DNA from: Streptomyces luteolifulvus | GTDB taxonomy: Bacteria > Actinomycetota > Actinomycetes > Streptomycetales > Streptomycetaceae | Direction of reading: 5' to 3' | Length of the DNA: 64,000 nt | Assembly (NCBI RefSeq): GCF_008806595.1 | Contig: NZ_VZRB01000003.1 | Location: 1 to 64,000 of the forward strand | Part shown: positions 1-8,398 of the stretch, one piece after another | How positions within the stretch are numbered: position 1 is the stretch's first letter | How the letters are laid out: each line of letters begins with the position of its first letter | Program-made: the position numbers and the translations under genes | The notes under the pieces: model-generated | The model's database searches: none | What the model was told of the DNA's origin: nothing | What the model saw: only the letters and a program-made list of their open reading frames with translations

Positions 1-2
1 CC

Positions 3-1145
3 GTCCTCGATGACGCGGTGGCCACCCAGGATACCGTCACCCAGATCATCTCCGCGGTCCGCCGTGTGATCCGTGAGGTTCCCAGGGGCGAGGAGACCGC
101 GGCGCAGTGGTGCCGCGCGCACGACTACAGCGACCCGGGCAAGCCGAGGATCGCCTGGGACGACGAGCAAGCGCGCGCCGCGCTGGTCGACGCGCTGGTC
201 ACCGACGCAGTCAACCTGCTCGGACACCTGCCTGAACAGGAACTGGGCGAGAGGGCGGCGAACGCGGTGGGCCTGCTGGCCCTGGTCGCGGGCCAGGACG
301 TGGAGCCGGCCGAGGACTCCGACGGGCGCGACGGACGCTGGCGCATCGCGAAGCGCACGGTCGCGGACCGGACGGTGTCCACCGTCGATGCGGACGCACG
401 GCACATCCACAAAAACCGCACCCGCCACCAGGACGGCTTCAAAGGGCATGCGTCCTTCGAGCCGGAGAGCGGCCTGTTCACCGCGGTCGCCCTCACCAGC
501 GGCTACGGCCCCGGCAACCACGAGGCCGCCGTCGCCGCCGGTCTGCTGGCCGACGAGGAGGAGGGCCAGGAGTTAACCGTGCTCGGCGACTCCGCCTATG
601 GCACCGGCGACCTGCGCGCACACCTGCAGGCCGACGGCCACACCCTGGTGATCAAGCCGCCACCGCTGCGGCAGGCCATCCCCGGCGGCTTCACCATCGA
701 CGACTTCCTCATCAATACGACGTCCGGCACCGCGACCTGCCCGGCCGGACACACCGCCAACCTCGGACAGGCCAAAGCCGACGGCGCACGCACCGCCCAG
801 TTCAAACGCCTCTGCACCGACTGCCCCCTGCGCGGACGCTGCACCACCTCCAAGACCGGACGCACCCTCAACATCCACCCCCAGCACGAACTGCTCACCG
901 CCGCCCGCCACCAGGCGGCCACCGACCCCGTCTGGCAGGACGAATACCGCAGATGGCGGCCCCCCGTCGAACGCGCCATCGCCTGGCTGGTCGCCAAGGG
1001 AAACCGCCGGGTCCCCTACCGCGGCGTCATCGCCAACAACCTCTGGCTCCACCACCGCGCCGCCGCCCTCAACCTCCGCCGACTGATCACCTTGGGACTC
1101 ACCAGGACCAACGGCAACTGGCACCTCACCCTCGCCACCGCATAA
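3..1145 (+). CDS. IS1182-type transposase, 3' part (5' end outside window)
   Basis: DDE transposase of the IS1182/IS5 superfamily that cuts and joins insertion-sequence ends. The reading frame is open to the left edge, so the N-terminus lies outside the window; a GTG at 18 is only an internal codon. Visible catalytic landmarks are Asp in VDADARHIHK, Asp in VLGDSAYG and Glu in PVERAIAW, in the order and spacing expected for D-D-E. A Cys-rich stretch (CTDCPLRGRC) between the second Asp and the Glu is typical of IS1182 proteins. The stop at 1143 is followed by a strong hairpin. Whether the IS copy is intact cannot be judged because its left end is missing. Confidence 0.88.
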   Translation, partial: VLDDAVATQDTVTQIISAVRRVIREVPRGEETAAQWCRAHDYSDPGKPRIAWDDEQARAALVDALVTDAVNLLGHLPEQELGERAANAVGLLALVAGQDVEPAEDSDGRDGRWRIAKRTVADRTVSTVDADARHIHKNRTRHQDGFKGHASFEPESGLFTAVALTSGYGPGNHEAAVAAGLLADEEEGQELTVLGDSAYGTGDLRAHLQADGHTLVIKPPPLRQAIPGGFTIDDFLINTTSGTATCPAGHTANLGQAKADGARTAQFKRLCTDCPLRGRCTTSKTGRTLNIHPQHELLTAARHQAATDPVWQDEYRRWRPPVERAIAWLVAKGNRRVPYRGVIANNLWLHHRAAALNLRRLITLGLTRTNGNWHLTLATA

Positions 1146-1152
1146 GCAAGAA

Positions 1153-1181
1153 GGGCTGTCCGGCCTACGGCCGGACAGCCC
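1153..1181 (+). terminator. Perfect 13-bp hairpin after the transposase
   Basis: Two perfectly complementary 13-base arms (1153-1165 and 1169-1181) flank a 3-base loop, 8 bases after the transposase stop codon. There is no T-run, so it may act as a Streptomyces-type hairpin terminator or be part of the IS end. Confidence 0.55.
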
Positions 1182-1294
1182 ACGACAAGATCTTCAGCAG
1201 CCTTCTAGTCGTCCACGTTGCCGGGTCAGGTCCTCCCTGCGTTTGAATGCGCTGTCAGTGGCGCAGTGCACTATCGAGGTGGGAGGTGGTGCAG

Positions 1295-2503
1295 GTGCCG
1301 GACGTTGCGTACGACTGTGACGTGCTCGTGATCGGGGGCGGGATCGTCGGGCTGTCCACGGCCTATGCGATCACGCGTGCCGTGCCGGGCACGCGGGTGA
1401 TGGTGCTGGAGAAGGAGCCGGGGCCGGCCCGGCACCAGACCGGGCGCAACAGCGGGGTCATCCACAGCGGGATCTACTACCGTCCGGGCTCGCTCAAGGC
1501 GAGATACGCGGTGCGGGGCGCCGCCGAGATGGTGAAGTTCTGCGCTGAGTACGGCATCGCGCACGCCGTCACCGGCAAGCTGATCGTCGCGACCGAGCGG
1601 GAGGAACTGCCATGTCTGCACGCGCTCGTGCAGCGCGGCCGGGAGAACGGCATTCCGGTCCGGGAACTGGGCCCGGCCCAGATCGCCGACTACGAGCCGG
1701 AGGTCCAGGGGCTCGCCGCCATACACGTCGGGACGACCGGCGTGTGCGACTTCGCGGGGGTCGCCCGGCAGCTGGCCGAGGGATCGGGGGCGGAGATCCG
1801 CTACGGCGCCGACGTCATACGGGTCGACCGGCGCCCCGCGCTGGGAGTCGCCGTGCTCACCGGGGACGGGTCCGTCGTCCGCGGGCGGGTGCTGGTGAAC
1901 TGTGCCGGGCTGCACTGCGACGAGATCGCGCGGCTGACGGGGGACGACCCCGAGATGCGCATCGTGCCGTTCCGGGGGGAGTACTACTCGCTGGCGCGGC
2001 CCGAACTGGTGCGGGGACTGGTGTACCCGGTGCCGGATCCGGCGTTCCCGTTCCTCGGGGTGCATCTCACGCGCGGGATCGACGGAGATGTGCACATCGG
2101 ACCCAACGCGGTGCCGGCGCTGGCCCGCGAAGGGTACGCATGGGGTGTGGTGCGGCCGCGGGAGCTGGGGACGACACTGGCGTGGCCGGGAACCTGGCGG
2201 ATGGCCCGGCGGCACTGGCGGTACGGGGCGGGGGAGCTGCGGCGGTCGGTGTCGAAGAGGGCGTTCACGGCGGCGGTGCGGAGGCTGCTGCCGGCGGTCG
2301 AGGAGGGCGACCTGGTGGCGACGGCCGCGGGCGTACGGGCGCAGGCGGTGCTGCGGGACGGAACGCTGGTGGACGACTTCCTGATCCAGGAGGGGCCGCG
2401 GGCGGTGCATGTGCTCAATGCGCCCTCTCCGGCGGCGACGGCCTCGCTGCCGATCGGGCGGGAGGTGGCCCGGCGGGCGCTGGCTATGCTGGGCAACGCC
2501 TGA
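1295..2503 (+). CDS. lhgO: L-2-hydroxyglutarate oxidase
   Basis: FAD-dependent oxidoreductase of the DAO superfamily that oxidises L-2-hydroxyglutarate to 2-oxoglutarate. The N-terminus has the dinucleotide-binding signature VIGGGIVGLSTAYAI, followed by EKEPGPARHQTGRNSGVIHSG, characteristic of LhgO/YgaF proteins; the C-terminus has AGVRAQ and a flavin-domain end (PSPAATASLPIG). The frame opens at 1247, but GTG at 1295 is preferred because GGGAGGT (1281-1287) lies 7 bases upstream, giving 402 residues, normal for the family. The IS hairpin lies just upstream, so its promoter must lie in the roughly 110 bases between. It is followed after 63 bases by trmB. Confidence 0.88.
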   Translation: MPDVAYDCDVLVIGGGIVGLSTAYAITRAVPGTRVMVLEKEPGPARHQTGRNSGVIHSGIYYRPGSLKARYAVRGAAEMVKFCAEYGIAHAVTGKLIVATEREELPCLHALVQRGRENGIPVRELGPAQIADYEPEVQGLAAIHVGTTGVCDFAGVARQLAEGSGAEIRYGADVIRVDRRPALGVAVLTGDGSVVRGRVLVNCAGLHCDEIARLTGDDPEMRIVPFRGEYYSLARPELVRGLVYPVPDPAFPFLGVHLTRGIDGDVHIGPNAVPALAREGYAWGVVRPRELGTTLAWPGTWRMARRHWRYGAGELRRSVSKRAFTAAVRRLLPAVEEGDLVATAAGVRAQAVLRDGTLVDDFLIQEGPRAVHVLNAPSPAATASLPIGREVARRALAMLGNA

Positions 2504-2550
2504 CCGGGACGGTGCCTGGACCGCGGGGCCCCCTTGCCTCCCGCCCGCCG

Positions 2551-2556
2551 TAAAAT
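2551..2556 (+). promoter_or_regulatory. Candidate -10 box for a leaderless trmB transcript
   Basis: TAAAAT lies 10 bases upstream of the GTG at 2567, and no Shine-Dalgarno sequence is present. This spacing suggests that transcription starts at or next to the start codon. No convincing -35 box is visible. Confidence 0.35.
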
Positions 2557-2566
2557 CGACCTCACT

Positions 2567-3442
2567 GTGTCTGACTCCCCCCTCACCCCCGAAGCCGCCC
2601 GCCCCGCCGCGCCCGCCCCCGGCGAGCGGACCCCGCACGTCCCCGGTGTGTCCGTCCGGCACACCCGGGCCAAGGGCGAGCCCCGGTTCCCGGACGGGCC
2701 GCGGGCCGATCCCGCCGGGTCGCACTTCGAGCGGCGGATCCGGAGCTTCCAGCCGCGGCGGAGCCGGGTGACCGCGGGGCAGGCGGACGCCCTGCAGCGG
2801 TTGTGGCCCAAGTGGGGGCTGGACATCGACGGACGGCAGGTCATCGATCTCATGGAGCTCTTCGGGAACGGCAGTCCCGTCGTGCTGGAGATCGGGTTCG
2901 GGATGGGGGAGGCCACGGCCCAGATGGCGGCCGCCGCCCCCGGCACCAACATCCTCGCCGTCGACGTACACACCCCCGGCCAGGGCAATCTGCTCAATCT
3001 CGCCGATCAGAACGGACTGTCCAACATCCGCGTCGCCAACGGGGACGCCATCATCCTGCTGCGCGAGATGCTCACCCCGGACTCCCTCGCCGGCCTGCGC
3101 GTCTACTTCCCCGACCCCTGGCCCAAAAAGCGGCACCACAAGCGGCGGCTGATCCAGCCGGAGTTCCTGTCGCTGGCCGCGACCCGCCTGAGGCCGGGGG
3201 CGATCGTGCACTGCGCGACCGACTGGGAGCCGTACGCCGAGCAGATGCTCGAAGTGCTCATGGCGCATCCCGCCTTCGAGAACACCCAGGCCGACGGCGG
3301 TTTTGCGCCGCGTCCCGACTTCCGGCCGCTGACCCGTTTCGAGGGGCAGGGACTGGACAAGGGACATGTCGTGAACGACCTGCTCTTCCGCCGCGTACAG
3401 CGAGAAGAAGACCGCACAGACCAACCCCTCACCGGCGCCTGA
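2567..3442 (+). CDS. trmB: tRNA (guanine-N7-)-methyltransferase
   Basis: SAM-dependent enzyme that methylates G46 in the variable loop of tRNAs. After a Pro/Ala-rich N-terminal extension of about 60 residues come the SAM-binding motif VLEIGFGMGEATAQMA, the acidic motif ILAVDVH and the TrmB hallmark YFPDPWPKKRHHKRRL, ending in a conserved substrate loop. GTG 2567 is chosen over the TTG at 2534 because a -10-like box lies 10 bases upstream (leaderless start) and the product then begins MSDS. It has 291 residues; TrmB proteins are often 230-250, and the extra length is the N-terminal tail common in Streptomyces. Confidence 0.92.
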   Translation: MSDSPLTPEAARPAAPAPGERTPHVPGVSVRHTRAKGEPRFPDGPRADPAGSHFERRIRSFQPRRSRVTAGQADALQRLWPKWGLDIDGRQVIDLMELFGNGSPVVLEIGFGMGEATAQMAAAAPGTNILAVDVHTPGQGNLLNLADQNGLSNIRVANGDAIILLREMLTPDSLAGLRVYFPDPWPKKRHHKRRLIQPEFLSLAATRLRPGAIVHCATDWEPYAEQMLEVLMAHPAFENTQADGGFAPRPDFRPLTRFEGQGLDKGHVVNDLLFRRVQREEDRTDQPLTGA

Positions 3443-3504
3443 GCCCCCGTGCACGCCCTTGCGGGCGGCACGACGAACCGTCGCGGGCGGCGCCTCTGCC
3501 TCGT

Positions 3505-3510
3505 TAGGGT
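3505..3510 (+). promoter_or_regulatory. Candidate -10 box for a leaderless PrsW-like transcript
   Basis: TAGGGT ends 7 bases before the GTG at 3518, matching the Streptomyces -10 type seen also at 8383. No ribosome binding site precedes the start, so the mRNA is probably leaderless. Confidence 0.4.
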
Positions 3511-3517
3511 CAATGCC

Positions 3518-4870
3518 GTGGCCACCTTTCCCCCGTACCCGACGCACCCCAGCGACACCGCCGGCGGCGTACTGCGGCACGCGCACTGGTGGCAGCGCAG
3601 ATGGGTGCGTTACGGCGCGCTGATCACCCTGCTCGCGCTCTCCGGGCTGGTCATCCTCGCCCTGGTGCGTGAGCAGACCGGCACCGAGGGGTTCCTGGTC
3701 GGGCTCGGGCTCGCCGTTCTTCCCGTACCGCTGCTGATAGCCGCCTTCCGCTGGCTCGACCGGGTCGAGCCGGGGCCCTGGCCGAACCTGCTGTTCGCCT
3801 TCGCCTGGGGCGCCTGCGCGGCGGCACTGATAGCGATCGTCGCCAACAGCTTCGCGACCAGATGGATAGAGACGGCGACCGCCGATCCATCGAGTGCGGA
3901 CACCCTCGGGGCGACCGTGATAGCGCCCGTGGTGGAGGAGACCGCGAAGGGAGCCGCCGTCTTACTCGTCTTCCTCTTCCGCCGCCGGGAGTTCACCGGG
4001 ATCGTCGACGGGGTCGTCATCTCCGGCGTCACCGCGACCGGCTTCGCGTTCACCGAGAACATCCTCTACCTCGGTACCGCCTTCGGCACCGACCAGCTCA
4101 CCGGCGACCGCGGGATCGCCTCCGTGACCGCCGCGACCTTCTTCGTGCGCATCGTCATGTCGCCGTTCGCGCATCCTCTCTTCACCGTCCTCACCGGCAT
4201 CGGCTTCGGCATCTCCGCGCTCTCGGCGGAGCGCCAGCATGTGCGGCGCGTCCTGCTGCCGGTGTCCGGGCTGCTGCTCGCGATGGGCATGCACGCGATG
4301 TGGAACGGCTCGTCGGCCTTCGGCGAGTACGGGTTCTTCGCGGTGTACGCGGCGTTCATGCTCCCCGCGTTCGGCCTGCTGACCTGGCTGGTCATCTGGA
4401 CGCGGCAGCGCGAGCTGAAGACCGTGCGGGCCGAGCTGCCCGCCTACGCCGTGACGGGCTGGCTGACCCCGGCCGAGCCGTACGCGCTCGGCTCGATGCA
4501 GGCCCGGCGGCTGGCCCGGGACTACGCCCGGCGCCGCTTCGGGAAGCCGGCGGCACGGGAGGTGGCCCAGTACGAGGCGTACGCGACCTCGCTGGCGTTC
4601 CTGCGGCACCGGGGGCGGCTCGGCCGGGCGGGCGCCGACTTCGTCGTCAGGGAACGCGAGTTGCTGCAGGAGTTGTGGCGACGGCGCGGGGTGGCGCGGC
4701 CGGCCCTGGACTACGCGGCGCGGGCCACGGTTCCCCCCGTGCAGGTGACCGCGCCGCCCTGGCCGGTGCACGGGGTGCACGGCGTGCACGGGGTTTACGG
4801 GGTGTACGGGGTGCACGGCAGCGGGTATCCGGCGGTGCCGTATCCGGCGTACAACCCGTATCGGTCGTAG
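3518..4870 (+). CDS. PrsW-family intramembrane metalloprotease
   Basis: Multi-pass membrane protein of the PrsW/CPBP-like family; characterised PrsW cleaves an anti-sigma factor, but the substrate here is unknown. About eight hydrophobic segments lie in residues 30-310, with the family residues VVEETAKG (EE..K), FAFTENILYL (E/N), FAHPLFTVLTG (H) and HAMWNGSS (H/N). The C-terminal 130 residues are soluble and end in a short repeat of VHG/VYG units encoded by a degenerate 9-base tandem repeat at about 4766-4818. GTG 3518 is chosen from the upstream -10 box; the frame is open from 3449. It faces the M23 peptidase gene, with a shared hairpin between. Confidence 0.8.
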   Translation: MATFPPYPTHPSDTAGGVLRHAHWWQRRWVRYGALITLLALSGLVILALVREQTGTEGFLVGLGLAVLPVPLLIAAFRWLDRVEPGPWPNLLFAFAWGACAAALIAIVANSFATRWIETATADPSSADTLGATVIAPVVEETAKGAAVLLVFLFRRREFTGIVDGVVISGVTATGFAFTENILYLGTAFGTDQLTGDRGIASVTAATFFVRIVMSPFAHPLFTVLTGIGFGISALSAERQHVRRVLLPVSGLLLAMGMHAMWNGSSAFGEYGFFAVYAAFMLPAFGLLTWLVIWTRQRELKTVRAELPAYAVTGWLTPAEPYALGSMQARRLARDYARRRFGKPAAREVAQYEAYATSLAFLRHRGRLGRAGADFVVRERELLQELWRRRGVARPALDYAARATVPPVQVTAPPWPVHGVHGVHGVYGVYGVHGSGYPAVPYPAYNPYRS

Positions 4871-4912
4871 GGAGAGGGTGCCGGAGCCACGGGTCCCCCC
4901 GCACACACCGAA

Positions 4913-4954
4913 CCGGCAGCCCTGACGTCGGGGGGATGTCGTCAGGGCTGCCGG
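4913..4954. terminator. Bidirectional hairpin between convergent genes
   Basis: Perfect 15-bp arms (4913-4927 and 4940-4954) flank a 12-base loop between the stop codons of the PrsW-like gene and the M23 peptidase gene. Confidence 0.75.
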
Positions 4955-4973
4955 GGTCGGGTGGGGGTGTACG

Positions 4974-6014
4974 TCAGGGGGTGAGGCCCTTGCCGCGCAG
5001 CCAGGCCATCGGGTCGATGCCGTCGGCGCTGCCGCCCGCGTGGACTTCGAGGTGCAGGTGGGCGCCGGTCACGTTGCCCGTGGCGCCCACGCGTCCGATC
5101 ACGTCACCGGTGGTGACCTTCTGGCCGACGCTGACGTTGATCGACGACTGGTGGGCGAACCACAGCTCGGTGCCGTCGTCGAGGGTCAGGACCGTGCGGT
5201 AGCCGTAGGAGCCGGACCAGCCGGCCTCGGTGATGGTGCCGCTGTGGATCGCCTTGATCGGCGTGCCCGTGGGCGCGGCGAAGTCGAGGCCGGTGTGGTA
5301 GCCGGAGGACCACATGGAGCCGGCCTGGCCGAAGGTCGAGGTGATGGTGTACGAGGAGGTCGGCAGCGTGTACTGCCGGGCGAGCCGGGCGAGACGCTCG
5401 GCCTCGGCCTTCCTCGCGGCCTCCTCCTCCGCCTTCTTCTTCGCGGCGGCGGCCTCGGCCTCGGCCTCCTCCTGCGCCTGGGCGGCGGCGTCCGCGGCCT
5501 TCTTCGCGGCGGCGGCAGCGGCGGCGTCGGCGGCCTTGGTGTCGACCTGGTCCTGCTGCTGCTCCGCCTGGGCCATGATCCGGGTGCGCAGCGCCTCACC
5601 GGCGTCCGAGGTGCCCTGCTCGGTGTCGGCGGAGGTCACGCCGACGCTGCTGAGCGCGGTCGAGGAGCCCGTGGCCTCGTCCGGGGCGTCGTCCGACAGC
5701 AGCGAGCCCACGGAGGGCAGGTCGGGCATGGAGATGGACACCGGCGGCTTGCCGGTGTTCGCGCTGGCCATACCGCCCGCGCCGACGGCGGCGATGACAC
5801 CGACGCCGAGGACGGTGGAGCTGCGGGCGAGTCCCCCGCCGCGCTGCTTGGCGACGCGATGCCGGCCGCGTACGGGGCGGAAGGACTCCTCGGTGGGGTT
5901 CCACTCCTCCCACGGGCCCTCGTCGGTGTGGATGCTGCCGTAGCCGTAGGTCTCGGGTTGACGCTGGCTCGGCACGAACGGGGCTTGCGGGGCAGGCCGG
6001 TTGGTGGACGCCAC
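4974..6014 (-). CDS. M23 (LytM-type) cell-wall peptidase
   Basis: Secreted or membrane-anchored peptidoglycan endopeptidase-like protein. There is a cytosolic N-terminus of about 65 residues, one hydrophobic segment (STVLGVGVIAAVGAGGMASA, about 66-85), a low-complexity Ala/Glu/Lys coiled-coil (about 140-210) and a C-terminal LytM domain with zinc ligands in GYHTGLDFA (H, D) and HLHLEVH (HxH). GTG 6014 has an AAGGAG site about 9 bases upstream. The 5' leader carries a c-di-AMP riboswitch, so expression should respond to c-di-AMP, as for other Streptomyces cell-wall hydrolases. It has 346 residues and is complete. Confidence 0.9.
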   Translation of the reverse strand: MASTNRPAPQAPFVPSQRQPETYGYGSIHTDEGPWEEWNPTEESFRPVRGRHRVAKQRGGGLARSSTVLGVGVIAAVGAGGMASANTGKPPVSISMPDLPSVGSLLSDDAPDEATGSSTALSSVGVTSADTEQGTSDAGEALRTRIMAQAEQQQDQVDTKAADAAAAAAAKKAADAAAQAQEEAEAEAAAAKKKAEEEAARKAEAERLARLARQYTLPTSSYTITSTFGQAGSMWSSGYHTGLDFAAPTGTPIKAIHSGTITEAGWSGSYGYRTVLTLDDGTELWFAHQSSINVSVGQKVTTGDVIGRVGATGNVTGAHLHLEVHAGGSADGIDPMAWLRGKGLTP

Positions 6015-6040
6015 GTGGGCGTACTCCTTTCCTTCCTTCT

Positions 6041-6205
6041 CGCCTACCGGGTTAGCTGACGGGTTCGGAGCAGGAAGGTCTCCTACGCGCGTATGCCGGC
6101 CGTGCCTGCACGGCGGCCTCCACGCGATTCACCCCATGGTGGTGGTTCCCCGGTTCCCTTGCGGGATTCGGCTCGTGAGCACGGAGCCGCCTCTTGTGAC
6201 GGCTG
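6041..6205 (-). promoter_or_regulatory. Cyclic di-AMP (ydaO-yuaA type) riboswitch
   Basis: On the minus strand the leader of the M23 gene contains the conserved blocks of the ydaO/c-di-AMP class: a CCGCAAGGGAACCGGGG block followed by AACCACC, then GGGGTGAATCGCGT, then GTAGGAGACCTTCCTGCTCCGA and a terminal CTAACCCGGTAGGCG. In actinobacteria this class precedes rpf, NlpC/P60 and M23 wall-hydrolase genes and reduces expression when c-di-AMP is high. The 3' boundary is about 27 bases before the start codon; the 5' boundary is approximate. Confidence 0.85.
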
Positions 6206-6231
6206 GGACGACCGCGCTGCGTTATCGAACG

Positions 6232-6258
6232 TTAATAGACGTGGGCACCCGATTCCAA
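6232..6258 (-). promoter_or_regulatory. Candidate promoter of the riboswitch-M23 transcript
   Basis: On the minus strand TTGGAA (6253-6258) and TATTAA (6232-6237) are separated by 15 bases, just upstream of the riboswitch. The spacer is 2 bases short of optimal, so this is tentative. Confidence 0.35.
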
Positions 6259-6437
6259 GCTGTTCCACTTGATCATTAACGCTTTTTCGGGAGGACGTAC
6301 GGGCTACGAGCGGTAAAAATCGGGCGAGTTGGCCAATCCTCAGCGGGTCCACAAGTGTTGACGGTATGTCAGTTGTTATGCGGAGGGCTGCCGTCCGATC
6401 ACCCTCCGTCATGCCCACCCTGGGAGATGCAAACGCA

Positions 6438-6473
6438 CCGAGGGCCGGAACCCTTTCGGATTCCGGCCCTCGG
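6438..6473. terminator. Hairpin downstream of initiator tRNA
   Basis: Perfect 13-bp arms (6438-6450, 6461-6473) with a 10-base loop lie 8 bases beyond the 3' end of the tRNA gene on the minus strand. Confidence 0.7.
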
Positions 6474-6480
6474 CCTTCAG

Positions 6481-6554
6481 TAGCGGGGACAGGATTTGAA
6501 CCTGCGACCTCTGGGTTATGAGCCCAGCGAGCTACCGAGCTGCTCCACCCCGCG
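6481..6554 (-). tRNA. tRNA-fMet (CAT), initiator
   Basis: A 74-base cloverleaf on the minus strand. The anticodon is CAT in loop CTCATAA, the anticodon stem has the three G-C pairs diagnostic of initiator tRNA, and the acceptor stem starts CGCGGGG with a C-T mismatch at position 1-72, as expected for bacterial initiators. CCA is not encoded. Confidence 0.95.
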
Positions 6555-6601
6555 TCGGTGAACACCAGTGTACGCCATGCGCGGGACGCAAAGCGCCAGC
6601 A

Positions 6602-7741
6602 TTAATCCTGGGGGGCGATCAGGTGGCGATTGGGCGCCTTTGCCCGTTCCTCGAACTCCGGCAGTACGACCACATCGGCGCCCTCCGCCGTCAGCAGCCC
6701 GCTTCCGTCGGCACCCGCGACGAACGTGTCCGGCTCCCGCCAGGCCGTCACCACCCGCCGTACCCCCGCGTCGAGGATCAGCCGGGCGCAGGGCGCGGGC
6801 CGGGACGCGCGCCGGGCACAGGGCTCCAGGCTGCTGTACACCGTGGCGGACGCGAGCCGCGGGTCCGCCGGGCCGATCTTCGCGAGGGCCGCCTCCTCCG
6901 CGTGCACGACCGGGTCGGTGCCCTCGCGCGAGTATCCGCGCGCGAGTTCCATGCCGTCGGCCGCCACCACCACCGCGCCCACGCTGAACGCGGTGCGAGA
7001 CTGCGGGCACCGCTCGGCCAGCTCACAGGCCAGCGCCAGCCAGTGCCGGTCGGCCGCGGAGGGCAGGTCCGCGGTGCCGGGGGCGGTGGGCTCGTAGCGC
7101 ATCAGAACGACGTCCTCGATCCGCCGGGTCTCCACCAGCCGCAGCCGGCCGCCCTGGTAGGCGCCCGGGCCGAACATCCGGGGCGCGTCGGGGGAGCCGA
7201 CGAGCAGCGGTGCCAGTACCAGCTGGAGCTCGTCGGCGAGACCCTGCTGGAGCAGCTGGGTGTGTATCCGTCCGCCGCCCTCGACCATGAGGCGCCGCAC
7301 GCCGCGCACATCGTGCAGATGCTCCAGGATGCGTCGCCAGTCGAGTTCCGGGCCCAGGGCGACGACGTCGGCGGCGACGGGCTCCTGCCGCAGGCGTTCG
7401 GCGCCCTTCTCCGTCGTATAGACGATCTTCTCGCCGCCCGTGTGCCAGAAGTTGGCGCTCGGGTCCAGGTCGCCGGAGCCGCTGACGGTGACCTTGAGGG
7501 GGTATTCCGGCTGTCCCGCCTCCACGCGGGCGGCCCGGCGCTCGGGCGAGTAGACCAGGAGGCGGGGGTTGTCGGCGCGGATCGTGCCCGCACCCACCAG
7601 GATCGCGTCGACGGACGCGCGCACCTCGTCGACCCGGTCGAAGTCGGCCGGGCCGGAGAGCAGCAGGCGCTCGGGACCGGTGTCGTCCAGGTAGCCGTCG
7701 AGGGAGACGGCGGCGGACAGCAGGACGTACGGGTGGGGCAT
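6602..7741 (-). CDS. RibD-like bifunctional reductase-deaminase (reversed domain order)
   Basis: A two-domain protein. Residues 1-225 form a RibD C-terminal/DHFR-like reductase (AAVSLDGYLDD, VGAGTIRADNP, LMVEGGGRIHTQLL). Residues 230-379 form a cytidine-deaminase-like zinc domain (HAEEAAL and EPC-x10-PC, the zinc ligands). In E. coli RibD the deaminase is N-terminal, so the order here is swapped. The expected chemistry is deamination and reduction of the pyrimidine product of GTP cyclohydrolase II. ATG 7741 is preferred over the upstream in-frame start at 7792 because GGGGAG lies 7 bases upstream and the longer form would overlap the marR promoter. It is divergent from marR and shares its operator region. 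Confidence 0.82.
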   Translation of the reverse strand: MPHPYVLLSAAVSLDGYLDDTGPERLLLSGPADFDRVDEVRASVDAILVGAGTIRADNPRLLVYSPERRAARVEAGQPEYPLKVTVSGSGDLDPSANFWHTGGEKIVYTTEKGAERLRQEPVAADVVALGPELDWRRILEHLHDVRGVRRLMVEGGGRIHTQLLQQGLADELQLVLAPLLVGSPDAPRMFGPGAYQGGRLRLVETRRIEDVVLMRYEPTAPGTADLPSAADRHWLALACELAERCPQSRTAFSVGAVVVAADGMELARGYSREGTDPVVHAEEAALAKIGPADPRLASATVYSSLEPCARRASRPAPCARLILDAGVRRVVTAWREPDTFVAGADGSGLLTAEGADVVVLPEFEERAKAPNRHLIAPQD

Positions 7742-7783
7742 TCGGCGCACTCCCCGGTTGGGTGAGACGATGGCTGGCTGGTC

Positions 7784-7812
7784 TTGGTTCAAGTTTGAAA
7801 CAAACCTACACT
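7784..7812 (+). promoter_or_regulatory. marR promoter with embedded operator
   Basis: TTGGTT (7784-7789), a 17-base spacer and TACACT (7807-7812) precede the marR ATG by 6 bases, implying a leaderless mRNA. The spacer contains the inverted repeat TTCAA-GT-TTGAA (7788-7799), which resembles two sites in front of ribA; autorepression by the MarR protein is inferred. Confidence 0.6.
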
Positions 7813-7818
7813 GGGGGC

Positions 7819-8334
7819 ATGACGACTCGCTGGCTCACTCCGGAGGAGCAGCGCGCCTGGCGCGCGTACGTCGCCGCGACGCACCTCCTGGAGGACGCGA
7901 TCGACCGGCAGCTCCAGCAGGACGCCGGCATGCCCCATCTCTACTACTCCATCCTCGCCAACCTCTCCGAGGCACCGGAACGCAGGCTGCGCATGACCGA
8001 CCTCGCCGAGAAGACGAAGATCACGCGCAGCCGGCTGACGTACGCGGTGACCCGCCTGGAGAAGGACGGACTGATCCGGCGCGAGAACTGCCGGTGGGAC
8101 AAGCGGGGCAGCATCGCCGCGCTGACCGACGAGGGAATGGCCGTCCTGGAGCGTACGGCACCGGGGCACGTCGAGACGGTGCGCACCTTCCTCTTCGACC
8201 AGCTCACCGACGAGCAGGTGGAGCAGCTGGAGGAGATCTGCACGGGGATCGCGCGGGCGCTGGAGGGGGACGGGGAGCGTCCGTCGGTCGACGAGGTGCC
8301 GTGGCTGCGCCGGTCGTCGCCGTCCTGTTCCTGA
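7819..8334 (+). CDS. MarR-family transcriptional regulator
   Basis: A 171-residue winged-helix repressor-type protein. The helix-turn-helix and wing lie at about 55-115 (LRMTDLAEKTKITRSRLTYAVTRLEKDGLIRRE, with the basic wing around DKRGS), flanked by dimerisation helices at both ends. ATG 7819 lies 6 bases after a clear -10 box, so the transcript is probably leaderless. It lies between the divergent RibD-like gene and the downstream ribA. Matching inverted repeats in its own promoter and around the ribA promoter suggest that it controls this three-gene locus. The ligand is unknown. Confidence 0.88.
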   Translation: MTTRWLTPEEQRAWRAYVAATHLLEDAIDRQLQQDAGMPHLYYSILANLSEAPERRLRMTDLAEKTKITRSRLTYAVTRLEKDGLIRRENCRWDKRGSIAALTDEGMAVLERTAPGHVETVRTFLFDQLTDEQVEQLEEICTGIARALEGDGERPSVDEVPWLRRSSPSCS

Positions 8335-8359
8335 TCTCCCGCTGATCGCGGCAAAACGG

Positions 8360-8388
8360 TTGCTTCAACTTTAAAGCAGGGGTAGGGT
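8360..8388 (+). promoter_or_regulatory. ribA promoter overlapped by an operator half-palindrome
   Basis: TTGCTT (8360-8365), a 17-base spacer and TAGGGT (8383-8388) form a good sigma-70-type promoter. An imperfect inverted repeat, GCTTcAActTTaAAGC (8362-8377), covers the -35 box and the spacer. Confidence 0.65.
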
Positions 8389-8398
8389 CCCGGACCAT

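Noticed and set aside
1271..3586. 771-residue minus-strand frame opposite lhgO and trmB
   Set aside because: It spans two well-supported genes and is Pro/Arg/Gly rich; a GC-bias artefact.
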